Below, one piece after another: positions 1-8,315 of a DNA stretch of 48,094 nt. Every line of letters begins with the position of its first letter. The first letter of the stretch is position 1. Below the pieces are notes generated by a model that saw only the letters and a list, made by a program, of their open reading frames with translations, had not been told where the DNA came from and searched no databases. Source of the DNA: an uncultured Eubacteriales bacterium. Its GTDB lineage: Bacteria; Bacillota; Clostridia; Christensenellales; Aristaeellaceae. Both the position numbers and the translations under genes were made by a program. Location of the stretch: assembly GCA_902798105.1 (NCBI GenBank), contig CADBVG010000009.1, positions 1-48,094 on the forward strand. Reading direction: 5' to 3'.

Positions 1-66
1 TGGCAGACCTCTTCCATTTTAGCACAGGGTTGGACGAATGGACTCATAGCTATAAGCTTTTTGGAA

Positions 67-89
67 CCCCCGCACGATGCGGGGGTTTT
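67..89 (+). terminator. Intrinsic terminator of an upstream gene outside the window
   Basis: A perfect 8-bp stem, CCCCCGCA pairing with TGCGGGGG across a 3-nt loop, is followed at once by TTTT. It would end a plus-strand gene lying left of the window. Confidence 0.75.
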
Positions 90-106
90 CGTTGTACAAA
101 AATGCC

Positions 107-134
107 AATCGCCCGGCGCTATGGTCGGGCGATT
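107..134 (-). terminator. Probable terminator of the HdeD-like gene
   Basis: A perfect 9-bp inverted repeat (AATCGCCCG / CGGGCGATT) lies about 50 bp past the stop of the minus-strand gene. Read on the minus strand it is followed by GGC and then a run of five T, so it probably works as a terminator for that gene. Confidence 0.6.
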
Positions 135-183
135 GACCGCTCTCTCTGGAGATGCAGTTGAGGAATAAACCCGCTTCGGCGGA

Positions 184-696
184 TCAGCGCTCAAGGGCGC
201 GCAGTGCAGTGCCGAACACGATCATGTCGATGCCGCTCTCCACAAAGTACAAGCCCATCAGCACGCCCACCGTCAGGGCAGTGATCGTGGGATTCAGGAA
301 GGACAGCACGCCGGCAATGATGCTCAGAACGCCAGCGGCGATGCCCCATCCCCAGCCTTTGATTTGATTCCTCACCTGGATGGAAACGATGATGTCGATA
401 AGGCCCTTGACCAGCAGCCACGCGGAAACCATGTTGAGAACAAAGCCGTCGATGACAAGGGTGCTGCCGGGACGAACGACGGCGATCACGCCCACGAGGA
501 TGGCCAGGATGCTGGAGATCAGCTCCAGGGCACCGGACTCCTTCCTGAAGAAGCGCACGACGCCGAAGATGCCATAGATGAACATCGCGATGGCGATCAT
601 GAAACCGGCGGACAGGAAGGTCGCGAAGGGGGTGATCATGCAGCAAACGCCGCCGATGATCTGAAGAACGCCCAGTATAATGCTCAAAATGCTCAT
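184..696 (-). CDS. HdeD family (DUF308) membrane protein
   Basis: A 170-residue, strongly hydrophobic protein with about six predicted membrane segments arranged as short hairpins separated by glycine- and proline-containing turns, the pattern of HdeD/DUF308 proteins. HdeD is linked to acid resistance in enterobacteria, but the Clostridia members are mostly uncharacterised, so only the family is claimed. The start is an ATG with AAAGGAG about 8 nt upstream. A near-consensus promoter lies 150 bp upstream and a hairpin follows the stop, so this is probably a single-gene transcript. The long reading frames on both strands across this gene are shadows; the hydrophobic periodicity is found only in this frame. 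Confidence 0.85.
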   Translation of the reverse strand: MSILSIILGVLQIIGGVCCMITPFATFLSAGFMIAIAMFIYGIFGVVRFFRKESGALELISSILAILVGVIAVVRPGSTLVIDGFVLNMVSAWLLVKGLIDIIVSIQVRNQIKGWGWGIAAGVLSIIAGVLSFLNPTITALTVGVLMGLYFVESGIDMIVFGTALRALER

Positions 697-842
697 ATGT
701 AATACTCCTTTTCTTCAATGTGATGATTGTGTTGAACTGTATGTTTACGCCAGGATCGCAGGGGCTTCCCCACCTCCTTTGCAGCATCCATGCGGGCCTT
801 TGCATGAATGCGATACCCCAATATCCATTATTTCTCCAAATG

Positions 843-871
843 ATTATAATTGTATAGCATCTGCGCGTCAA
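843..871 (-). promoter_or_regulatory. Sigma-A-type promoter of the HdeD-like gene
   Basis: On the minus strand TTGACG (871-866) and TATAAT (848-843) are separated by 17 bp. The transcript would have a leader of roughly 140 nt before the ATG at 696. Confidence 0.75.
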
Positions 872-1315
872 TGCAAAAGGGGTTAATTTACTCGGCAAAA
901 CGTAAAAAAGAAACCGTACATCGGCCTCACCCTATGAATGGCAACTGCGGAGCGCCTCTGACCTTGACACAATCAGTATAATCAGGCACCCGTCTCTTGC
1001 CGCGGGTGCCTGCTTTGCACCTCCCAATGGGCGCCGGATGTGGCGTCCATGTTTTTTCTGAGCCTTTCAGATTTCATCTGCGCCGCGCCCCTGCGAACCT
1101 CGGCGCCGTCAATGAGAACGACATTCGGGGTTTTGCCGCACACCTACGCCATGGTCTCTTTTCATCGTTTTCTATGAAGGCGTCTTGGCTCCCTTCATCC
1201 ATGTCAAGGCGGCGCTATCGTTGTTGCTCGATGCGACAGCGTCCCTTTTGCCCATCGCCTCTGCCTGCGCGTGGCTGATCTTGTTGCGCACAAAGCCAAT
1301 GCGGTAGTGCCTCCC
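872..1315. other. Intergenic region without a supported gene
   Basis: The remainder of the 619-bp gap between the HdeD-like gene and the hydrolase. The only clear structure is an inverted repeat around 984-1013 (AGGCACCCG / CGGGTGCCT). A minus-strand stretch of about 55 codons near 1000-1130 is open but has no start, ribosome site or recognisable family, so no gene is called. Confidence 0.5.
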
Positions 1316-2092
1316 CTACTCCATCCGCTCCGCGATGGCGTCGAGTATCGGCTGTGTCCACTGGCTCTGGAAGATCCACGCCTCGTGCTGCATATCGAAG
1401 GGAATGATATCAGGATTGCGGAAATGTTGCAGGTAGCGCTTTTCGTACTTCGGGCCCATCTTCAGGGCGTAAATGATATGTACCGTAGTCCCGTCCACGT
1501 GGATGCCGTTCTCCAGCGGGGTGACGTAGTCCGAATAGAACTCCCGCGCCACAGTCTTTGGATGCAGGGATACCATGCTGCCAGCGAATTCGTCCATGAA
1601 GGCGTCGGTCTCGGAGTCCATGTCCATGCCAAAATTCTTCACCAGCATGTCCTTGAGCTTTTGCTTCTTTTTTTCATTTTTGGCCGCGCCGGCGATCCAC
1701 CGGCCCACAATTCCCGTCATGATCCGGGCCACGAAGGGGCTGCCCTGGTCGAGGTCGGAGGAGCCGATGAAGCCGTGATCGATGTGGATACGCTGTCGCT
1801 GAATCAGCAATCCCACGAAGCTGCCGCCCAACGAGGAGCCATAGGCCCCGTCCACGTGCCCGCCGTGGTTCTGGATGATGTAGTCCTCGATCTTCCCTGT
1901 CACCGTCAGCATGTCCGTAAACGGTTTCGACGCCTTCTCATCGTCGAAGCCGTCGTAATTGACACAGATCAGGTGATACCGCTCCGCCAACCGGTCGATG
2001 ACCGTGTGAAAATTGATCTCCCAGGTGCAGGCCGTGCCCGGAAGCAGCAGCATGGTCCTCCCGTCCGGCTTGCCCATCTCTGTAAATTTCAT
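1316..2092 (-). CDS. Alpha/beta hydrolase family protein
   Basis: A 258-residue alpha/beta-hydrolase-fold protein. It begins with the usual strand followed by the oxyanion-region motif LLLPGTACTWEIN, and has the nucleophile elbow G-S-S-L-G-G near residue 88. A His-Glu pair close to the C-terminus (QHEAW) is the likely catalytic histidine region. The substrate cannot be read from sequence; esterase or lyase-type chemistry is possible. The frame stays open to 2167, but the ATG at 2092 (MKFTEMGKPDG) is preceded by a purine-rich GGGGGCGAGG and begins where family homology begins. It lies 81 bp downstream of the metallo-beta-lactamase-fold gene on the same strand and is probably cotranscribed with it. 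Confidence 0.8.
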   Translation of the reverse strand: MKFTEMGKPDGRTMLLLPGTACTWEINFHTVIDRLAERYHLICVNYDGFDDEKASKPFTDMLTVTGKIEDYIIQNHGGHVDGAYGSSLGGSFVGLLIQRQRIHIDHGFIGSSDLDQGSPFVARIMTGIVGRWIAGAAKNEKKKQKLKDMLVKNFGMDMDSETDAFMDEFAGSMVSLHPKTVAREFYSDYVTPLENGIHVDGTTVHIIYALKMGPKYEKRYLQHFRNPDIIPFDMQHEAWIFQSQWTQPILDAIAERME

Positions 2093-2173
2093 ATCCTCGC
2101 CCCCGCTGGTTTGATTTCCGTCTGCCAATCCGACCCGCCCGGGATCGCCAATACCGGGCGCTGTCATCAGGTG

Positions 2174-3043
2174 TCACCGTACAGTGTCCTTCTTTTTCAG
2201 TCGCAGCGTCCGCGCGGTCTGTTCGGTGTCGTCGTCTTCAACATAGCCGTCATAGGGCGCCGTCGGGTCGGTGTACTTCTTTGTGAATGGCTTGCATATC
2301 TCCGTCCGGTGCGCAAAGGCGAAGTCCAGGTCGTCCGTCCAGCCGGTGTGCCCGGTGATCACCGCGATGCGCCGCTTTCGGCCTCGAAGGTTCCCCTCCA
2401 GCTTTTCAAGGGAGCGAACGGCCAGCTTGTTGTCCTCGGCCAGGGTGCTGATAAAGCTGTACCCGCCGTCGACGCCGAACCAAATCGTATCGCCGGTAAA
2501 CAGGTATTCGTCGTCGACCAGGTAGACCATGTGTCCCCAGGTGTGGCCCGGCACCAAAAGGCATTCGACCTTGATGCCATCGATGTTGAACACGTCCCCG
2601 TCCTTCAGGAGCACTTTTTTATTGTCCATCTTCACCATGGGCAGCTTATAAAGCCCATGGATCACCTTGCGCCGCCTCTCACCGGTCAGGTAGCGGTTTT
2701 CTATCTCGCCGATATATACGGTAGCGTCCCGGAACAGCCGCTCGCTGTCCGGTTCCAGCGCACCCACATGGTCGGTATCCTGGTGGGTGATCAGGATATG
2801 GCGGATGGAGGCCGGGTCGATGTCCAGCCAGCCCATCTTCTCCTGCAAGCGGGCATAATTGTAACCCGCGTCAATCATGATCGTCGTGCCGTTCTTCGTG
2901 TAGAAGAATATGTTCGCCACCCATTCCCGCACGCAGGCGACGCGATCGTCGATGCGACCGGTGTTCAGCGGCTTGAAGATCGCTCTGCCCTTAAACATCG
3001 CGCTCATCGAGCGCTTTTGGTTGTCGGAATCCTTTCTGGCCAT
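2174..3043 (-). CDS. MBL-fold metallohydrolase
   Basis: A 289-residue metallo-beta-lactamase-fold protein. The metal-binding signature is THQDTDHVG, i.e. H-x-D-x-D-H in place of the classic H-x-H-x-D-H; it is followed by PGHTWGHMVYL and LFTGDTIWFG, which supply the later metal ligands. This fold covers hydrolases of lactones, thioesters and phosphoesters, so the substrate is unknown. The frame is open to an ATG at 3172, but the ATG at 3043 has GGGAGG 7 nt upstream and is preferred. A promoter lies at 3282-3310. The downstream alpha/beta hydrolase may form a two-gene hydrolytic operon with it. Confidence 0.82.
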   Translation of the reverse strand: MARKDSDNQKRSMSAMFKGRAIFKPLNTGRIDDRVACVREWVANIFFYTKNGTTIMIDAGYNYARLQEKMGWLDIDPASIRHILITHQDTDHVGALEPDSERLFRDATVYIGEIENRYLTGERRRKVIHGLYKLPMVKMDNKKVLLKDGDVFNIDGIKVECLLVPGHTWGHMVYLVDDEYLFTGDTIWFGVDGGYSFISTLAEDNKLAVRSLEKLEGNLRGRKRRIAVITGHTGWTDDLDFAFAHRTEICKPFTKKYTDPTAPYDGYVEDDDTEQTARTLRLKKKDTVR

Positions 3044-3281
3044 GCCATCGCCTCCCGGTAATGTATGCGATTTCATCAAATGATACAGTTCGGAGCGGGG
3101 AACCATCGCCAACGCGAGCAGGTTGATTACCGTATCGCCCCCAGCGCCGTACGCATTGATGAGCATACCCAAGCCTATATTAGAGTTTTCTAACCATTGT
3201 CCCTGACAAAGCCCATCCCACAGCCATTCATCGTCGGCTGATATACGTGATGGGCAAAGGATATGTTAGTTTGTACTTACT

Positions 3282-3310
3282 ATTATACCGCAATGATATC
3301 CCATTGGCAA
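3282..3310 (-). promoter_or_regulatory. Promoter of the MBL-fold / hydrolase operon
   Basis: Minus-strand TTGCCA (3310-3305), 17-bp spacer and TATAAT (3287-3282). The predicted leader to the preferred start at 3043 is about 230 nt, which leaves the upstream ATG at 3172 as an alternative start. Confidence 0.65.
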
Positions 3311-3627
3311 GATGCTGATGATGATTGTTAACAGATTGGCCAGAGAGCATCTATGGAGCATATGCATCTGTTGCTATCCTCTTTTGAAAGCAAATAGGAA
3401 AATTATGTCTCAACACACCTGCAAACAAGGCATTTGAGGCTTATCCTTTTTGGGTACAAGCTTCATCAACGAAATACCCCGCAATTCAGGCAATCATAGT
3501 TGCCGCAGTCCATATATCAGGAACACACGCAACCACTTCTCAATACACCTGATTTGAACCCGCAGGCCTTGTTCTTTGCATCGAATCGCCCCCCAGCATG
3601 GCCGGAGGGCGATGGTTGTAGTACAGC
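3311..3627. other. AT-richer intergenic region, nothing further recognised
   Basis: Between the promoter of the MBL gene and the end of the secreted repeat protein the sequence is less GC-rich than its surroundings and has stops in all frames. A weak hairpin near 3584-3613 (ATCGCCC...GGGCGAT) may end the minus-strand secreted-protein transcript, but it lacks a T-run. Confidence 0.4.
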
Positions 3628-5289
3628 CTATCTGGTTTTGACCTTCTTGTAATCGGACCAGGGGGACCAGTGACGCTTTCCGTTGAGGCGCTTGTAGGTG
3701 CGGATACGGACATAGTAGGTCTTCTTGGATTTCAGGCCCTTGATGGTGACGCTGGTCTTCTTCGGGTCCCGGACGATCTTATCCTCCCAGATAGCGAAAT
3801 CCTTGGTCAGACTGTAGGCGATCTGGTAGCCTGTGACCTTCTTCCCCTTTTTCCACTTGACCTGGATCTGCTTCCTGCCGCCTTTCACCTTGGTGAGGCG
3901 GGTACCCTTGGGGCTGAGCTCGTCCACACCACAGCCGGAGCTGCCGCTGCCGCCGCCGCCGGAGCTGCCGCCACCGGAGCTGCCGCCACCGGAGCTGCCG
4001 CCATCGCTGGTCTTGATGATGGTGAAGGTCACCTCCCGCGTGCCGGTGTAATTGCCCTTGCCGGTCAGCGTCACCTTCGCGGTGCCGACCTCGATGTTGT
4101 TCTCATATTTGACGGTGAAGTCGGTGTCCTTCTTCAGGGTCATGGTGCCGTAGCGCACCACCAGTGTCTTCTCGTCCAGCTCGATGGCCTTGCCGGTGTA
4201 GGTCTGGTTGCCGATGGCGTCCACGTTGATGTTGTCGTCGGCGAGGTTCTTGGGTGTGATGGTGAAGACCTCGCTGTTCAGTGTGATCCTGAAGTTGCTG
4301 CCGAAGTCCATCTTGCCGATGGTGATCCTGTACGTGCCCACGTCCTCGCCGGATTCGCGGGAGAGAAATCCGTCGTTCGGGAAGAACTTGGTGCCGTTCT
4401 TCTTGGCCTCCTCCAGCAGGTACTTGACCGGCGGGGTCGTCTTGGAGCCATCGTCCAGGGTCAGGACCAGGGTATTGCCCTGCATATTCACAGGTACGGC
4501 GTAGCCGGGCTGGCCGGAGATATCCTGGTGCAGCGGGCTGCTTTCATCGTTGGACAGCCAGGAATTATCCGGATAGGCCGGGTCCTTCGTGCCATAGACC
4601 TTGCTCAGACCCGCGCGGGGCGTAATCTTCACTTCGCGCCGCTCGATCTTCGCGGGCACCGACACAGACTGGGCGTTGTAATACTGGGCGTCGTTGCCCT
4701 CCAGGCCGAAGGTGAACTTCAGGGTATAGTCGCCCACGTTGGAATCGCTGAACTGCTCGACGGACTTGATCCTGGTCACCCTGACCATGACATCCCTGTG
4801 GGCATCGAAGAATGTACGATCGGCGTCGTTCGCCGGTTCAACGCTGAAATCCGCAGCCTTTGGCGGGGTTATCAGGTAGGTGTAGCTGCCGCTGGAGGTC
4901 CTCGCGAAGGCGTTGCGGGTCAGGTCGTAGGTCTTGGTCAGCACCGGGCCGTTGTACGTGACCTTCAGGGGCACGTTGGTCCTGGTCTCCTCACCTTCGC
5001 CCTCGCCCTCGTTGGTCAGGACCACAGGCTCGCCGTCGATAGCCTCCGGCGCGATCTCGATGAGCGCGAGACCGTCATCCAGGGACAGGTCAAGCCCGAG
5101 GTTCAGGTCTTCTGCGTCCTCGACGGCAACGTCCAGGTTTTCGTCCATCTCCAGCGTTACGTCTTCTTCAGCGAAGTTGGCGGTGTCGATTTCCAGCGCG
5201 ATGTCGTCCTCCGCCACGGCCATGCCGCACAGCAGCGCAACGCATAACAACGTGGCGCACAGCGCGCGCCACAGTCTCCGGGTATTCAT
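3628..5289 (-). CDS. Secreted surface protein with YDG/MBG-like repeats and C-terminal FN3 domain
   Basis: A 553-residue exported protein. Residues 1-26 form a signal peptide (MNTRR, hydrophobic core, cleavage near AVA-ED). An acidic stretch follows, then repeated beta-rich modules. The clearest, around residues 350-430, carries YTGKAIE...V.YG...L...DFTVKYENNIEVGTAKVT and G.GNYTGT...FTI, typical of the immunoglobulin-like YDG/MBG-type modules of Clostridia surface proteins. A low-complexity Gly/Ser linker with one cysteine leads to a C-terminal fibronectin type III domain (about residues 465-553). No LPXTG or cell-wall-binding module is seen, so how it is retained is unclear. The start has GGGGGAAGG upstream. 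The promoter is divergent from the XRE gene. Confidence 0.8.
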   Translation of the reverse strand: MNTRRLWRALCATLLCVALLCGMAVAEDDIALEIDTANFAEEDVTLEMDENLDVAVEDAEDLNLGLDLSLDDGLALIEIAPEAIDGEPVVLTNEGEGEGEETRTNVPLKVTYNGPVLTKTYDLTRNAFARTSSGSYTYLITPPKAADFSVEPANDADRTFFDAHRDVMVRVTRIKSVEQFSDSNVGDYTLKFTFGLEGNDAQYYNAQSVSVPAKIERREVKITPRAGLSKVYGTKDPAYPDNSWLSNDESSPLHQDISGQPGYAVPVNMQGNTLVLTLDDGSKTTPPVKYLLEEAKKNGTKFFPNDGFLSRESGEDVGTYRITIGKMDFGSNFRITLNSEVFTITPKNLADDNINVDAIGNQTYTGKAIELDEKTLVVRYGTMTLKKDTDFTVKYENNIEVGTAKVTLTGKGNYTGTREVTFTIIKTSDGGSSGGGSSGGGSSGGGGSGSSGCGVDELSPKGTRLTKVKGGRKQIQVKWKKGKKVTGYQIAYSLTKDFAIWEDKIVRDPKKTSVTIKGLKSKKTYYVRIRTYKRLNGKRHWSPWSDYKKVKTR

Positions 5290-5319
5290 GATGCCTTCCC
5301 CCTGTATATTTTTGAGGAT

Positions 5320-5348
5320 ATTGTATCAGAATTATAGGCGAAAGTCAA
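5320..5348 (-). promoter_or_regulatory. Promoter of the secreted repeat protein
   Basis: Minus-strand TTGACT (5348-5343), 17-bp spacer and TACAAT (5325-5320), about 30 bp upstream of the ATG. It is divergent from, and close to, the XRE regulator gene. Confidence 0.7.
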
Positions 5349-5422
5349 CTATATTAATAATGGATTCCACCAAAATGATAATAAACCATTACATACTGGA
5401 TGTGGAATGGAGTGTGGAATCA

Positions 5423-5707
5423 GTGGACTTTGGAAAGAAACTGAAAGAGTTGCGGACGAACGCAAAGCTGACCCAGGCTCAGTTGGGTGAACTGATCGGA
5501 GTGACCAAATCCGTTATTTCTTTCTATGAATTGCAAGAGAGAAGTCCATCACCGGATGTTTTGATAAAGCTGTCTCAGGTGTTTCATGTTACAACGGATT
5601 ATTTACTTGGGTTGACTGCAAAGGAGACGATTGATATTACTGGTCTTTGCAAAGAGGATATAGCGCTGATCCGCACCATGGCGGACAGATTGAGGAATGA
5701 TGATTAG
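5423..5707 (+). CDS. XRE-family helix-turn-helix regulator
   Basis: A 94-residue DNA-binding protein of the HTH_3/XRE class: FGKKLKELRTNAKLTQAQLG (helices 1-2), ELIGVTKSVISFYELQERSP (recognition helix and turn), then DVLIKLSQVFHVTTDYLLGL, followed by a short tail. The exact start is uncertain: the frame is open upstream to an ATG at 5360 without a ribosome site, whereas GTG 5423 has GGAG 10 nt upstream and begins directly at the domain. It is divergent from the secreted repeat protein and may control it (inference from position only). Confidence 0.75.
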   Translation: MDFGKKLKELRTNAKLTQAQLGELIGVTKSVISFYELQERSPSPDVLIKLSQVFHVTTDYLLGLTAKETIDITGLCKEDIALIRTMADRLRNDD

Positions 5708-5889
5708 AAAAGACCGCGTGGGGAAGGCATTTACGAAAGCGTGGTTGGATTGCCACCGGCTGCATGAGGTTCGCTGTGTCTGTCGATAGATACCCTCAGC
5801 CGGCGTTGAATTTCAAGCTTTACACAAGTTTGATAGACATAACTTCTTATTATTTGTATACTGAATTTGAAAACTGAATGGCTGACGCG

Positions 5890-6060
5890 AATTATGGCGC
5901 TTCATCGCGCCAGGAAGTCGGGTGCAAATCCCGCGCAAGGGCGTTGCTGTATTTGCCGAGCGAGGCTTCATGGCAGGTTCACTGCCGGTCACTGGTTCGA
6001 AAGGGACTGGGAAGGCGAAGCCGAGCGACGACGCATGAGCCAGAACACATCCGCGAACGC
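5890..6060 (+). ncRNA. Cobalamin riboswitch (B12 element)
   Basis: The leader contains the conserved blocks of the cobalamin riboswitch in order: GGAAGTCGGGTGCAAATCCC near 5910-5929, GGGCGTTGCTGTA (5939-5951), a region with GTCACTGG and GGGACTGGGAAGGC (5988-6019), and a B12-box-like GACGCATGAGCCAGAAC (6030-6046). It precedes the BtuF-BtuC-BtuD-type transporter, which fits repression of corrinoid import by bound cobalamin. Boundaries are approximate because pairing was judged by eye. Confidence 0.85.
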
Positions 6061-6061
6061 C

Positions 6062-6096
6062 GCGCCTGTATCCGCAGGGGTACAGGGCGCAGTTTT
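6062..6096 (+). terminator. Expression-platform terminator of the cobalamin riboswitch
   Basis: The stem GCGCCTGTA / TACAGGGCGC (one bulge) is followed by AGTTTT, directly after the aptamer and 45 bp before the transporter start. This points to control by transcription termination. Confidence 0.65.
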
Positions 6097-6140
6097 CCAT
6101 TACAATCACCGCGCTTTCCGGTGAAGAAGGAGTGTGTCCC

Positions 6141-7118
6141 ATGAAGAAACTCGTTTCCCTGCTGCTGGTCTGCCTGCTGGCCCTGTCCGCTGTTGCGATG
6201 GCGGAGAGCCAGTACCCCGTCACCTGGAGCCAGAACCTGAACGGCAATGACTACGATTTCAGCGTCGAAGCCGCCCCGGCAAAGGCCGTTTCCATGTCCC
6301 AGGCCACCACGGAGATGATGCTGGCCCTGGGTCTGGCCGATAAGATGGCCGGTACCGCCTTCCTGGAGGAGGAAATCTACGAATCCCTGGCCGACGAATA
6401 CGCCAAGGTGCCCGTGCTGGCCGAAAAGTGGCCCTCCTACGAGGTGTTCATGGCTGCCGAGCCCGACTTCACCACTGGCTGGGGCGTGCCCTTCACCCAG
6501 CGCGCCATCCCCGCCGAGGACATCGTGGCCCAGAACGTGCCCATCTTTGTGCCGGAATCCATGCTGCGTACCGACGCCACGCTGGATACCCTGTTCGACG
6601 ATCTGCTGATGTACGGCAAGATCTTCGACGCCCAGGAGGCCGCCGAGGCCTACGTGGCCGCCGAAAAGCAAAAGCTGGCCGAGGTGCAGGCGAAGCTGGA
6701 GGGCCTTGACGAGGTGACCTGCTTCATCTACGATTCCACCGATGAGGACGACCAGGTCTATACCGCCTTCGAAGGCTACACCACCAACCTGCTCAAGCTC
6801 ATTGGCGCGAACAACATCCTGTCCGGCAAGGGCGTGGACAAGACCTGGGACTACGCCGGCTGGGAGACCGTGCTGGCTGAGAATCCCCAGTACATCATCA
6901 TCTGCGACTACTCGACCTCCATCCGTAACACCGACGACTTCGACGCCAAGGTGGAAAACCTCAAGTCCAATCCCGCGCTGGCCGATTTGGACGCCGTGAA
7001 GAATGGCAACTTCGTGCGGGTGCGCCTGAGCGAAATCACCCCCGGCGTGCGCAGCGTGGACGCGCTGGTGCGCCTGGCCGAGGAGATTCACGGCGCGAGC
7101 ATGGAAAAGGCGGCATAA
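6141..7118 (+). CDS. btuF: Corrinoid ABC transporter substrate-binding protein (BtuF-like)
   Basis: A 325-residue periplasmic-binding-protein-like component of the FecB/BtuF class. Residues 1-21 are a signal peptide (MKKLVSLLLVCLLALSAVAM). The mature part has the two-lobe class III pattern: P.KAVSMSQATTEMMLALGL near the start, a long connecting helix, then YTTNLLKLIGANNIL and NPQYIIICDYSTS. The riboswitch makes cobalamin or a related corrinoid the likely ligand; siderophore or heme binding is the alternative. There is no lipobox cysteine at the cleavage site, unlike most Gram-positive binding proteins. The start is set by AAGAAGGAG 8 nt before ATG 6141. It is first in the operon; a palindromic repeat separates it from the permease. 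Confidence 0.82.
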   Translation: MKKLVSLLLVCLLALSAVAMAESQYPVTWSQNLNGNDYDFSVEAAPAKAVSMSQATTEMMLALGLADKMAGTAFLEEEIYESLADEYAKVPVLAEKWPSYEVFMAAEPDFTTGWGVPFTQRAIPAEDIVAQNVPIFVPESMLRTDATLDTLFDDLLMYGKIFDAQEAAEAYVAAEKQKLAEVQAKLEGLDEVTCFIYDSTDEDDQVYTAFEGYTTNLLKLIGANNILSGKGVDKTWDYAGWETVLAENPQYIIICDYSTSIRNTDDFDAKVENLKSNPALADLDAVKNGNFVRVRLSEITPGVRSVDALVRLAEEIHGASMEKAA

Positions 7119-7167
7119 CAACGATTCCTATGGCCCGCGGCAACACCGCTGACTAAATGATTCAGGA

Positions 7168-7268
7168 GGATTCTTCGACTGCGGCTGCGCCTCCGCCCAG
7201 TATGACACCGCAACGCTTTGTTTGTCATCCTGAGCGAAGCGCCAGCGGAGTCGAAGAATCCTTTTTTT
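7168..7268. repeat. Palindromic intergenic repeat, family R1 (TCATCCTGAGCGAAGCG type)
   Basis: A long imperfect palindrome with perfect 13-bp outer arms GGATTCTTCGACT (7168-7180) and AGTCGAAGAATCC (7249-7261), followed by seven T. It contains the TCATCCTGAGCGAAGCG core shared with the copies at 20463-20540 and 23234-23300. As RNA it could act as a partial terminator or stabiliser between the binding-protein and permease genes, giving more binding protein than permease. Confidence 0.75.
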
Positions 7269-7298
7269 CAGTCACCCCGCGGGCTTCTTTCTGTCAGA

Positions 7299-8315
7299 AT
7301 GAATAAATCAACCAAGCGATGGATATGCCTGGGGCTGTTTGCGCTGCTGTGCGCGACGGCCTTTTCGGCGTTGTTCTGGGGATCGGTATCCCTGGATTCC
7401 GGCACGGTGCTGGACAGCCTGAGGGCCTTCGTCACGGGCCGCGAGGCGCAAAACAAAAACCTGTACAACCTCGTCGTACAGGTGCGCTTGCCGCGCGTTT
7501 GTTTAACCGTACTGGCCGGGGCGGTGCTGAGCATCGTGGGCATATTGATGCAGACGCTCACGGGCAATCCCCTGGCGGAGCCCTATGTGCTGGGCGTGTC
7601 CTCCGGGGCCAGCGCCGGCGCGGCGGGGGCGATCGTGTTTCAGTGGTTCGCCTTCCTGCCCGTGGGACACGTGGTGTTTTCGGCCTTCATCGGCAGCTTC
7701 GCCGCCATCGCCCTGGTGGTGGCGCTGCAAGGCAGAAGCACCAATCCCATCCGCCTGGTGCTGACGGGCATGGGCGTATCGGCGTTCTTCCAGGCGGCGA
7801 CCACGTTCATCATCTACTGCTCCCGAAACGAGGCCCAGGCCCGTTCCGCGCAATACTGGCTGACGGGTTCCTTCTCCGGCAGTAACTGGAGCGATGTAAG
7901 AATCGCGCTGATTGCGCTGATCGTCCTGCTGATCCTGTGCCGGTGCCTGGAAAAGGAGCTGGACCTGCTGCTGATGGGACAGGACGTGGCGGCGCAATCC
8001 GGCATGAATCTCCGGGCGATACAGCTGGTTCTGATCCTGGTCTCGGCCTTCGCCGTGTCTGCGGTGGTGGCGGTTTCAGGGCTGGTGGGCTTCGTGGGGC
8101 TCATCATCCCCCACATCATGCGGCGAGCCGTAGACGCCTCCCACCGCTACCTGGTGCTGTCCTCCGCGCTGGCGGGCGGCTGCTTTTTGACCCTTGCGGA
8201 CGCTGTGGCCCGCACGGCCTTCTCCCCCCAGGAGATGCCCATCGGCGTGATGACCGCTTTCATCGGCGCGCCCATTTTCATACTGATGATACGGAGGGTG
8301 TACCATGCGCATTGA
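7299..8315 (+). CDS. btuC: Corrinoid ABC transporter permease (FecCD/BtuC family)
   Basis: A 338-residue inner-membrane permease with about ten hydrophobic segments. Family hallmarks are RLPRVCLTVLAGAVLSIVG, MQTLTGNPLAEPYVLGVSSG (ATPase-coupling region) and GLVGFVGLIIPHIMRR near the C-terminus, with MPIGVMTAFIGAPIFILMI at the end. It forms the channel of the importer with the adjacent ATPase. The frame is open to 7218, but that extension is encoded by the palindromic repeat, so ATG 7299 is preferred although its ribosome site is weak. It overlaps the ATPase gene by 11 bp, indicating translational coupling. Confidence 0.88.
   Translation: MNKSTKRWICLGLFALLCATAFSALFWGSVSLDSGTVLDSLRAFVTGREAQNKNLYNLVVQVRLPRVCLTVLAGAVLSIVGILMQTLTGNPLAEPYVLGVSSGASAGAAGAIVFQWFAFLPVGHVVFSAFIGSFAAIALVVALQGRSTNPIRLVLTGMGVSAFFQAATTFIIYCSRNEAQARSAQYWLTGSFSGSNWSDVRIALIALIVLLILCRCLEKELDLLLMGQDVAAQSGMNLRAIQLVLILVSAFAVSAVVAVSGLVGFVGLIIPHIMRRAVDASHRYLVLSSALAGGCFLTLADAVARTAFSPQEMPIGVMTAFIGAPIFILMIRRVYHAH

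Noticed and set aside
1000..1130. Possible remnant of a DUF421-like C-terminal domain on the minus strand
   Set aside because: About 55 open codons with only loose similarity by eye, no start and stops upstream; not enough to call a pseudogene.
1271..3061. 596-codon plus-strand ORF over the hydrolase and MBL genes
   Set aside because: The minus-strand frames contain HQDTDH and GSSLGG catalytic motifs and ribosome sites; the plus frame has none.
7218..7298. Upstream start for the permease
   Set aside because: The extra 27 residues are encoded by the R1 palindrome and are not membrane-permease-like; ATG 7299 begins at the family N-terminus.
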